From: a virus
IMG/VR virus record: IMGVR_UViG_3300010413_000021
Coordinates: 1-64,000 of that record
DNA: 64,000 nucleotides
Direction: 5' to 3' (one strand)
Shown piece by piece: positions 57,443 through 64,000 of this stretch (positions are counted from its first letter, which is position 1; the number at the start of each line of letters is the position of its first letter). A program made the translations under genes and the position numbers. Below the pieces are notes generated by a model. The model had not been told where the DNA came from, did not search any database, and was given only the letters and a program-made list of their open reading frames with translations.

Positions 57443-58044
57443 TGACTAACTACCGCCACAAACTTGAGCAGCTAAAAGGCCAGCGGGCACGGCTGGAGCA
57501 GGACATTGACTCCACTGAGAAAAAGCTGAAGCAGATAGGCATAGAGCGGAAGGATGCAGACCAGGCACAACTAATCATTCAAACCGTAGCGCAACAGACA
57601 CAGGAGCAGCTTGAATATCATGTCTCTGAAATTGTATCGCTCGCCCTCAGTGCGGTGTTTGACACTCCTTACCAGTTCTGTCTGGAATTTAACACCCGGA
57701 GAGGTAAAACAGAAGCAGACCTTTTATTTAAGAAGCGGGATAAAATGTCAAGCCCAATGGATTCTGCGGGGGGAGGGGCAGTGGACATTGCAGCATTTTC
57801 ACTCCGCGTGGCCTTATGGTCTTTACGACAACCAAATCGCAGAAATGTCCTTTGTTTAGATGAACCGTTTTCTTTCCTCAGTCGTGACTTACAACCCCGA
57901 GCAAGCGCAATGCTCAAGGAGGTGAGCGAAAAGCTGAAACTACAAATAATAATGGTGAGTCATTCTGAGGACTTGATTGAATCGGCAGACAGGACTTTTC
58001 AGGTAAAAATGAGGAAAGGGATCAGTGAGGTGAAGAGGGTATGA
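57442..58044 (+). CDS. Rad50/SbcC C-terminal half (Walker B, signature motif)
   Basis: A 200-residue protein from ATG 57442 (TAATG overlap). Residues 1-60 are the returning coiled coil. The ABC-type signature lies near DSAGGGAVDIAAFSLRVALW (about 107-126), Walker B at VLCLDEPF (136-143) and the H-loop at VSHSED (H174). This is the missing half of the protein at 54717. The two would assemble in trans with SbcD into one complex. The coil is much shorter than that of cellular SbcC. Confidence 0.85.
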   Translation: MTNYRHKLEQLKGQRARLEQDIDSTEKKLKQIGIERKDADQAQLIIQTVAQQTQEQLEYHVSEIVSLALSAVFDTPYQFCLEFNTRRGKTEADLLFKKRDKMSSPMDSAGGGAVDIAAFSLRVALWSLRQPNRRNVLCLDEPFSFLSRDLQPRASAMLKEVSEKLKLQIIMVSHSEDLIESADRTFQVKMRKGISEVKRV

Positions 58045-58199
58045 TTGATTCACTTATTAATTCATTTGAAAAAGCAGATCCAATAATAATTGTAATTTGT
58101 TCAATCCCGGTTGGGATAGCATTGGGATTGCTTTTAATAAATTTAGTAAAGTTGATCTTTTGTCTATTTGTTATTTTATTTGAAAGGATAACAGGATGA
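58041..58199 (+). CDS. Small membrane protein
   Basis: A 52-residue frame in ATGA overlaps at both ends. The middle is one long or two short hydrophobic segments (PIIIVICSIPVGIALGLLLI, then NLVKLIFCLFVILF). Lies between the Rad50 half and the sugar cassette. Not recognised. Confidence 0.6.
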   Translation: MIDSLINSFEKADPIIIVICSIPVGIALGLLLINLVKLIFCLFVILFERITG

Positions 58200-58981
58200 A
58201 AACAGTAGCAATCATTCTCTGTCGTATGGCCTCAAGCCGATTGCCGGGCAAGGCACTTTTGCCGTTAGCAGGCAAGCCAAGTTTGCAATGGTGCTATGAG
58301 CGGGTGTCAGCGGCAAAGGAAGTGGATGAGGTTGTCATTGCCACAACATTGAATGAATCTAATAACGCCCTTCGCATGGTTTGTGAGGAGAATCAATGGA
58401 CATGCTTTAACTACCCGCAGGATGAAAATGATTGTTTGGGCCGGGTGTATAACTGTGCTGTTACCTGTCAAGCAGACATAATAGTTGACATCACCGCCGA
58501 CTGCCCGCTGGTCGATCCCCGGCATATTGACCATCTGGTTAAACTGCTCAAGGATACCGGCTATGATTATGTCAGTAATGATATAATCAGCAGGTCATGG
58601 TGTGACGGTGCCGATTTACAAATTTACACCATGAATGCTTTGAATCGAATCTGTGCTGCTCCATATTCAATGATTAATAAAGAGCATACCGGCTGGAATA
58701 TTGCAGCACACGGACATGAATTTGCACCAGCCATGAAAATATATCACTTAGTAGCACCAGAGACAATGAACTGGCCGGAATTGTCCCTTTCGTTAGACTG
58801 TGCAGAAGATTGGAAATTCCTTGAAAAGCTGATGCTGGATGCTGGTGTAGACAGAGACAAAAGACACAATATTGATACTACACTTGAAGATATAATTCAA
58901 TTTCTAAAACACAGATTGATAGATGAACCCGGCTATATTACTAATCAGGGTATTCACCGAAAATGGAGAGATGCAAAATGA
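58196..58981 (+). CDS. Cytidylyltransferase (SpsF/NeuA-like)
   Basis: A 261-residue nucleotidyltransferase. IILCRMASSRLPGKALLPLA near the N-terminus is the nucleotide-binding signature of the SpsF/CMP-sugar synthetase group. ADIIVDITADCPLVDPRHID holds the acidic metal residues. It should transfer CMP to a nonulosonic or similar acid sugar made by the following genes. First gene of the sugar cassette. Start in ATGA overlap. The family also has members of unknown substrate. Confidence 0.82.
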   Translation: MKTVAIILCRMASSRLPGKALLPLAGKPSLQWCYERVSAAKEVDEVVIATTLNESNNALRMVCEENQWTCFNYPQDENDCLGRVYNCAVTCQADIIVDITADCPLVDPRHIDHLVKLLKDTGYDYVSNDIISRSWCDGADLQIYTMNALNRICAAPYSMINKEHTGWNIAAHGHEFAPAMKIYHLVAPETMNWPELSLSLDCAEDWKFLEKLMLDAGVDRDKRHNIDTTLEDIIQFLKHRLIDEPGYITNQGIHRKWRDAK

Positions 58982-59583
58982 AATTGATAAGGAAAACAGT
59001 AGTGAAAGTTAGTTCTACAGGAAAGAGCAAATCTAGCTATGGGTTGTTCTACTGTGATTATTGCAAACAAGAGGTTGAAAGAAAACTGAATCATGGAAAA
59101 GAAAATAAATCTTGTGGTTGTATGAGAACCAAACACAACATCAAACATGGACTAACACCAAAACACCAAAAACAAGCCCCTATATATCAGATATGGGCAG
59201 GAATGAAAGCCCGCTGCCGAGATAAAAATCATAGCGGTTATCATAGTTATGGTGGTCGTGGTATTAAAGTTTGCAAAGAATGGGATGAGGATTTCTGCTC
59301 CTTTTGGGAGTGGTCAAAGAAAAATGGTTATAGAAAAGGGCTAACCATTGACCGAATTGACAATGATGGAAATTATGAACCTGATAATTGCAGATTTGTT
59401 ACTCATCGAGAAAACTACTGTAATTGTAGTCGTGTCAAACTTAGTTTTGAGAAAGCAGAAAAAATAAGAAAACTATATGTTACTGGCAACTTTCGACAAA
59501 AAGACTTAGCCAAAAAATATAACGTTCCACAAACATCTATTAGCAGAGTTGTCCTAAATAAAGTATGGAGTCAGCCATTATGA
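58978..59583 (+). CDS. Homing-type endonuclease inserted in the sugar cassette
   Basis: A 201-residue protein from ATG 58978. The core (YQIWAGMKARCRDKNHSGYH, YGGRGIKVCKEW, then LTIDRIDNDGNYEPDNCRFV) is the typical phage endonuclease of the HNH/AP2-associated type. A CDYC...CGC cluster at the N-terminus may bind zinc, and the C-terminus has a helix-turn-helix (FRQKDLAKKYNVPQTSISRV). It interrupts the sugar genes, with overlapped ends, so it is likely a selfish insertion. Confidence 0.82.
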   Translation: MKLIRKTVVKVSSTGKSKSSYGLFYCDYCKQEVERKLNHGKENKSCGCMRTKHNIKHGLTPKHQKQAPIYQIWAGMKARCRDKNHSGYHSYGGRGIKVCKEWDEDFCSFWEWSKKNGYRKGLTIDRIDNDGNYEPDNCRFVTHRENYCNCSRVKLSFEKAEKIRKLYVTGNFRQKDLAKKYNVPQTSISRVVLNKVWSQPL

Positions 59584-60164
59584 TCCAAGGTGAAAAAGTA
59601 TATCTGTCAGCGGTTGAGCCTGAGAACTGGGAAACTTTACGGGCTTGGAGAAACCTGCCGGAGCTGCGGGCAAACTTCAGGGAATATCGTGAACTGACAA
59701 AGGGGATGCAGGAGCAGTATTGGCGGGCGGTGGAGCAGGACAGGACGCAGGTTCATTTTGAGGTTCATACTGAAAAAGCACACAGGCAATCAGTTATAGA
59801 CGATAAAACAGGCAAAATAATAAAACCAAGTCACATTGCTTATAACGAACTAATCGGCTACTGTGGCTTGACTCACATCTCATGGACTAACAGGAGCGGA
59901 GAGTTTGGCTTGTATATTGCGCCGGAGTTCCAGGGCAACGGCTACGGCTGGGATGCCTTGACTACGCTTGTCAAGTATGGGTTTGAGGAATTGAACCTGC
60001 ATCGGATCTGGTGTGAATGTTACAGCAACAATGATCATGCAGTAGGGATGTATGCCACGATGGGTTTCCGGTCTGAGGGGATATTGAAGCAGCATTATTA
60101 TCATGCCGGACAGTATTGGGATTCAGTTATTATGGGGTTGCTGAAAGAGGAGTGGGAGGGATAG
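59580..60164 (+). CDS. GNAT-family N-acetyltransferase of the sugar cassette
   Basis: A 194-residue GNAT enzyme from ATG 59580. VYLSAVEPENWETLRAWRNL at the start, then the CoA-binding strand GEFGLYIAPEFQGNGYGWDA and the end GFRSEGILKQHYYHAGQYWD are typical of RimJ/SpsD/PseH-like N-acetyltransferases. In this setting it would acetylate an amino sugar made by the DegT enzyme. A segment near residues 60-90 is an insert of Lys/Asp-rich residues. Ends next to the oxidoreductase start. Confidence 0.82.
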   Translation: MIQGEKVYLSAVEPENWETLRAWRNLPELRANFREYRELTKGMQEQYWRAVEQDRTQVHFEVHTEKAHRQSVIDDKTGKIIKPSHIAYNELIGYCGLTHISWTNRSGEFGLYIAPEFQGNGYGWDALTTLVKYGFEELNLHRIWCECYSNNDHAVGMYATMGFRSEGILKQHYYHAGQYWDSVIMGLLKEEWEG

Positions 60165-61187
60165 ATGACTAAAAAACTACGTGCTGTAATTATTGGATCA
60201 GGGAACATTGGAGCAAATAAACCAGATCATATAGACAGGCCAGATGGACCAAACATCCTAACACATGCTCATGGATATCAAGCAAATCCCCAAACTGAGT
60301 TAGTAGGATTTGTTGACATTGATTTTGATAAACTGTCGATGGCTACTTATAAATGGGGTAGAAACATTCCAATACTTCATGGCAAAAACATGAATCAGGT
60401 TTTAGACAAAATGAAACCTGATATTATTACTATTTCTGCTTGCACTAGTGTCCAGCTTCAGGTTATTGAAGAATTGCTTAAAGGCAAAGGCCCACGTCCT
60501 AAAGTAATTCTGCATGAAAAACCAATGGGCATGAATACTACAGAAGCAAAAAAGATTGCCACTATCTGCAAAAAAGAGAATATCATTATTACTGTAAATT
60601 ATACCCGCCGCTATGATCCTGACCATCGAAATATAGCACAGAAATTGAAGGGAAAACAAATCTACCATAGCAGACTGGTATATGGTCGAGGACTTCGGCG
60701 TGATGGTTGCCATGCTGTTGATCTTGCTCATTGGTTATTTGGCAAACGATTAAACACAAAAGCAACTGATCCATTGAAAGCAGAGCATCATGGGGAAGTA
60801 ACGCCCTGTATTTCTCAGACATTAGCATTTGAGCATTGCCCCCGTGTTTCCTTTGAATGGATAGATTCAAACCATTTCAGCATATTTGAATATGATCTAT
60901 TCTATGAAGGTGGGCATATTCGTTTTTACAGAAATGGTATGATGTATGAAGAGGGGGAAGTAAAAGCAGAAGATGAACTCGGAAAATATAAAGCTCTTTA
61001 TCCTGATCCTGAAGCACCACGAAATACAAGCCTAGTTCCATTTCTGATTGCTCGTCCGATAGAACATGCAATTAGACTTGCCCAAGGAAAAGAAACAAAG
61101 CCTTATTGCTCTGCTGAAGATGCAGTCCGTGTTCATGAAACAATGGAATTTATGTTAGGGGATAAAGGAGAATTTAACTATGCCTAA
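60165..61187 (+). CDS. Gfo/Idh/MocA-family oxidoreductase
   Basis: A 340-residue NAD(P)-dependent dehydrogenase. GSGNIG (11-16) binds the dinucleotide and HEKPMG (117-122) is the family EKP motif with catalytic Lys. The later YGRGLRRDGCHAVDLAHWLF contains the conserved Asp and His. It would oxidise a sugar carbon to a ketone before transamination by the next enzyme. Eight bases of overlap with the aminotransferase gene suggest coupled production. Confidence 0.87.
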   Translation: MTKKLRAVIIGSGNIGANKPDHIDRPDGPNILTHAHGYQANPQTELVGFVDIDFDKLSMATYKWGRNIPILHGKNMNQVLDKMKPDIITISACTSVQLQVIEELLKGKGPRPKVILHEKPMGMNTTEAKKIATICKKENIIITVNYTRRYDPDHRNIAQKLKGKQIYHSRLVYGRGLRRDGCHAVDLAHWLFGKRLNTKATDPLKAEHHGEVTPCISQTLAFEHCPRVSFEWIDSNHFSIFEYDLFYEGGHIRFYRNGMMYEEGEVKAEDELGKYKALYPDPEAPRNTSLVPFLIARPIEHAIRLAQGKETKPYCSAEDAVRVHETMEFMLGDKGEFNYA

Positions 61188-62607
61188 ACTAGCAATCAAC
61201 GGCGGCCCCAAAGTCAGAACCAGCTTACTCCCCAATCAACAGACGTGGGGATGGGATGAGGCTTCTGCTGCTTTTCAAGTTATTCGTAAAGGCCCACTCA
61301 CCGGCTACCAAGGTAACTGGAGCGAGGCATTTTATGGCGGGCCGGAGATTCGTGCGCTGGAAAAGGAGTGGTGTGAGAAGTTCGGCAGCCGCCATGCAAT
61401 CTGTGTCAACTCCTGCACGTCCGGGCTGTTTGTGGCGTTGGGCGCGGTGTTGGGGCCATTGAAGGAAGTTGTGGGCTTGCCTTCACCAGGAGACCCTATT
61501 GATCAATGGTGGGCTAATGGTGAAGTCATAGTCTCACCCTACTCCATGACCTGCTCTGCCTCACTTCCTTTAGCATGGGGGGCAAGGCCGGTGTTCGCTG
61601 ACATTGAACGGGATCACTTTTGCATTGACCCGGTTGACGTTGAAAGGAAAATTACTGACAGAACCAAAGCTATACTTGCTGTCAGTTTGTTTGGGCAGCC
61701 GTATGATCCAAAGCTGAATGAGATTGCCGAGAAACACGGCATACCGATTATTGAGGATGCGGCGCAGGCGTTGGGATCAAGAATTACAATTCCACATAGT
61801 GACCCTTATATTGATCCATCAGCAGAAAGCACAGTTCATTTTGCCGGGACGCTCGGCACAATCGGTGTCTATTCATTCAACCAAGGCAAGCATATCACCT
61901 GCGGGGAAGGCGGGATGATTGTTACTGATGACGATGAATTGGCTCACCGTTGCAGATTATTAATGAACCACAGCGAGTCAGTTGTCCATGATTGGATTCA
62001 AGCCTGTAAACACCCTGAATCAGATCGTATTGGGGATTATGAAAAAAGAGTATTTGACAATACCGCAAATATGTATGGATTTAACTTGCGTCTCGGAGAA
62101 ATGGCCGCTAGTGTGTTGCGCGTCCAACTAAGTAAGCTGGATGAAATGCTGAAATTGCGGTTGCAGAACGTTGAATATTTGCAGCAGGAGATCCCCAAAG
62201 TCTGCCCGGCGCTTGAGGCGTTAGGGCCGAGGGCGGGGGCAAGCCATACTTACTATGTGTTGCCGTTTCGATATGATACAAGTCGGCGCACCCATATGAA
62301 TGAAGATGAAACAACATACTATACTGCCCCTAACCGTAACCGCTTTATTGAAGCCGTCTGTGCAGAACTAAGCCCCTGCGAAGGGCGTGAGCATGAAGGT
62401 GTGCCGATACGGGGCGGGTATATCACGCCTATCTACCGTATGCCTTTGTTTGATCTGCCGGAAGGAACCTGCCCGATGTGTGAGCAGGTGCAGAATGAGG
62501 AGCTGGTTTTGGTTCACAGATTGATCGGGCCGAACGCTGACCGGGAAAGTCTTGAGGATGTAGTTCGGGCGTTTGGGAAGGTGTGGGAGAATAGGGGAGA
62601 ATTGTAA
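61180..62607 (+). CDS. DegT/DnrJ/EryC1/StrS-family sugar aminotransferase
   Basis: A 475-residue PLP enzyme. IIEDAAQALG (Asp 193) and YSFNQGKHITCGEGGMIVTD (Lys 237) are the cofactor-binding motifs. VNSCTSGLFVALGAVLGP lies at the phosphate site. It puts an amino group on a keto sugar. It is longer than the usual 370-400 residues, with extra sequence around 375-440 (TTYYTAPNRNRFIEAV, then CPMCEQVQ). The oxidoreductase is the preceding gene, a known functional pair. Confidence 0.88.
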   Translation: MPKLAINGGPKVRTSLLPNQQTWGWDEASAAFQVIRKGPLTGYQGNWSEAFYGGPEIRALEKEWCEKFGSRHAICVNSCTSGLFVALGAVLGPLKEVVGLPSPGDPIDQWWANGEVIVSPYSMTCSASLPLAWGARPVFADIERDHFCIDPVDVERKITDRTKAILAVSLFGQPYDPKLNEIAEKHGIPIIEDAAQALGSRITIPHSDPYIDPSAESTVHFAGTLGTIGVYSFNQGKHITCGEGGMIVTDDDELAHRCRLLMNHSESVVHDWIQACKHPESDRIGDYEKRVFDNTANMYGFNLRLGEMAASVLRVQLSKLDEMLKLRLQNVEYLQQEIPKVCPALEALGPRAGASHTYYVLPFRYDTSRRTHMNEDETTYYTAPNRNRFIEAVCAELSPCEGREHEGVPIRGGYITPIYRMPLFDLPEGTCPMCEQVQNEELVLVHRLIGPNADRESLEDVVRAFGKVWENRGEL

Positions 62608-62608
62608 A

Positions 62609-62899
62609 ATGAATTGGTTGCCATATCCACAAAATGAACCAGCAGATGAAGAGTGGGTTTTAACAGCAAAAGTAATCCGATATGGAAATGCACCCTGGAA
62701 GTGGCATATTAACTACGCCCAATATCGAAATCGAAATCGAAATGGAGGATTTTTTTGTTCAGACAGTCTAGGATGGGGACGGATAGATGAGCCAGACTTT
62801 TTTGCTTCTGTTGATCTTCCAAAATTTATAATAAAACCAGTTCATCAAAAAGAGCAAAAAACATGCAAAATTGGATGCAGTTTTGGTGCTGACTTATAA
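62609..62899 (+). CDS. Hypothetical protein in the sugar cassette
   Basis: A 96-residue protein from ATG 62609 (MNWLPYPQNEPADEEWVLTA; later GFFCSDSLGWGRIDEPDFFA). The Trp/Pro pattern recalls small phage DUF551-like proteins. Not an enzyme I recognise. It lies between the aminotransferase and synthase genes and may be a later addition. Confidence 0.6.
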   Translation: MNWLPYPQNEPADEEWVLTAKVIRYGNAPWKWHINYAQYRNRNRNGGFFCSDSLGWGRIDEPDFFASVDLPKFIIKPVHQKEQKTCKIGCSFGADL

Positions 62900-62912
62900 A
62901 AAGGAAAACAAA

Positions 62913-63764
62913 ATGCCAACTAAATTTATATGTGACATCGGCGCGAATCACAACGCCGACTTTAACCGTCTCACCCGCCTGGTAAAGACCGCCAAGCGCA
63001 TCGGCTGTGACGGGGTGAAGGGGCAGTTGTTCAATGAAAACCTATACGCCCCGCAGTTCAAACAGCAGCGGGACATGATGGCAAAGCGGGCAATGCCTGA
63101 AGGTTTTATTATCGAACTGCACAAGCTATGCAAGGATGAGGGGCTGGAGTTTCACATGACACCCTTTTCCCTTGAAGCAGTAGACAAGCTGGCAAATTGG
63201 GTGGACGGGCTGAAAATCGGCAGCTATGAAATATTGTGGCTGGACTTGATACGGAAATGTTTAGAAACCGATCTCCCTGTTGGTATAAGCACAGGAAATT
63301 GCAATGAAAAAGACTTGTGGAACGTATCTGACATGATGGATGATCTTGAACTGTTACATCCTGATGATCCACCGCACACTTTATATCATTGTATTGGGCA
63401 CTATCCAGCAAACCCTGATACTAGCAATTTGAAAAACATCAAAGAGTTGAATAGAATTTTTTGTTTTGATTTTAAGATTGGCTACTCCGATCACACCCGC
63501 TCCCCTGGTGTGATATACCGGGCGATAATGGTGGGGGCTGAGGCAATAGAATTTCACCTTGACCTGGACGGAGAGGGCTGGGAGTTTGAGCATGGACACT
63601 GCTGGTTGCCTGCTGAGATACAGGAAGTAATCAGCAATGTCAGGATAGGCGAACTGGCAGTCAGTGGTGAGCGGTCTGATGACAGTGAAATCAGGAAGTG
63701 GAGAACTGACCCTGTTGACGGTATGCGGCCTCTTGCACAATACCGTGAGGAGCTAAGTAAATGA
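62913..63764 (+). CDS. NeuB-like nonulosonic acid synthase
   Basis: A 283-residue (beta/alpha)8 synthase from ATG 62913, ribosome site AAGGAAA. CDIGANHNADFNRLTRLVKT, then GCDGVKGQLF follows the NeuB/SpsE N-terminal pattern. KIGSYEI, GYSDHTRSPG and EFHLDLDG supply the later active-site strands. It would condense phosphoenolpyruvate with an amino-hexose to a nine-carbon acid. The antifreeze-like (SAF) C-terminal domain of normal NeuB is absent, so the enzyme is short. Residue Phe/Leu of the K-F/L-Q motif is Gly here (KGQ). Confidence 0.85.
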   Translation: MPTKFICDIGANHNADFNRLTRLVKTAKRIGCDGVKGQLFNENLYAPQFKQQRDMMAKRAMPEGFIIELHKLCKDEGLEFHMTPFSLEAVDKLANWVDGLKIGSYEILWLDLIRKCLETDLPVGISTGNCNEKDLWNVSDMMDDLELLHPDDPPHTLYHCIGHYPANPDTSNLKNIKELNRIFCFDFKIGYSDHTRSPGVIYRAIMVGAEAIEFHLDLDGEGWEFEHGHCWLPAEIQEVISNVRIGELAVSGERSDDSEIRKWRTDPVDGMRPLAQYREELSK

Positions 63765-63841
63765 GTATAATATTTTGTCTATTGCCTGCACTTGTTATCG
63801 GTGGTTTTTTAATCTTACTTGCTAAAATGGATGAGAATTAA
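63761..63841 (+). CDS. Tiny membrane peptide
   Basis: A 26-residue frame in an ATGA overlap with the synthase gene (MSIIFCLLPALVIGGFLILL), ending MDEN at TAA 63839-63841. One hydrophobic segment. Support is the tight overlap and the similar tiny membrane frames elsewhere in this arm. Confidence 0.45.
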   Translation: MSIIFCLLPALVIGGFLILLAKMDEN

Positions 63842-64000
63842 ATGTCTAATTGGCCCACAAGCAGAAAAGTCTCAGTAGCACTATTGTATTTACTATTCTT
63901 TCCCCTTTGGCCTATATGGTTATTGATACTAGGAGTAACAGCATTGATTTACTACGCACAGCCACCGGATGAACGCGGTAAGTTTTCCGATTGGATTCCT
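63842..64000 (+). CDS. Membrane protein (partial, C-terminus off the right edge)
   Basis: A frame open from ATG 63842, one base after the previous stop, to the window end (53 codons). MSNWPTSRKVSVALLYLLFF, then PLWPIWLLILGVTALIYY shows one or two hydrophobic segments, followed by a polar part (AQPPDERGKFSDWIP). Not recognised. Confidence 0.55.
   Translation, partial: MSNWPTSRKVSVALLYLLFFPLWPIWLLILGVTALIYYAQPPDERGKFSDWIP

Overview
The window is most of the genome of a tailed double-stranded DNA phage (Caudoviricetes) with a contractile, Mu-type tail. No host gene, rRNA or tRNA is seen. The phage looks virulent: there is no integrase, transposase or recognisable repressor in the window, and it carries its own replisome. 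A GH108 muramidase, Mu-like baseplate genes and a phage-encoded lipoprotein fit a Gram-negative host, but the host cannot be named from the sequence. The genetic code is standard (TAA, TAG and TGA all end genes). Genes are packed with ATGA or TAATG overlaps.

The genome has two divergent arms that meet near 29350-29550. The left arm (minus strand, 29346 to 1) holds lysis, packaging, head and tail genes in this order: GH108 endolysin and small lysis-region proteins; terminase small and large subunits; portal; head morphogenesis; HK97-type prohead protease and major capsid protein; head-tail connectors; then a Mu-like tail (gp37/gp38 relatives, sheath, tube, chaperone with a -1 frameshift, tape measure, gp43, gp44, gp45, gp46, gp47, gp48), three paralogous accessory proteins and a beta-helical tailspike that runs off the left edge. 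The tail is thus Mu-like, while the capsid is HK97-like.

The right arm (plus strand, 29555 to 64000) holds early and replication genes: SNF2-like helicase, pentapeptide-repeat protein, primase, replication-initiator-like protein, many small zinc-finger proteins, an esterase, a radical SAM protein that seems to use an AUC start, a DnaB-like helicase, sliding clamp, a uracil-DNA glycosylase fused to a 3'-5' exonuclease, a separate PolA-type polymerase, clamp loader, SSB-like protein, RecA-like recombinase, PD-(D/E)XK nuclease, a lipoprotein with a glycosidase-like domain, and a Rad50/SbcC protein split into two genes around an SbcD nuclease. Two transcription units here start with the same 29-bp AT-rich element followed by a perfect TATAAT.

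The right end (58196-63764) is a sugar cassette: SpsF-like cytidylyltransferase, GNAT acetyltransferase, Gfo/Idh/MocA oxidoreductase, DegT aminotransferase and a NeuB-like synthase, interrupted by a homing-type endonuclease. It looks like a phage-borne nonulosonic (sialic-acid-like) sugar pathway and is the best candidate here for an undescribed system. Other unusual features are the tiny membrane proteins placed between replication genes, the split enzymes, and the three tandem accessory tail proteins whose first 24 residues are identical in two copies although 18 of the 24 codons differ.
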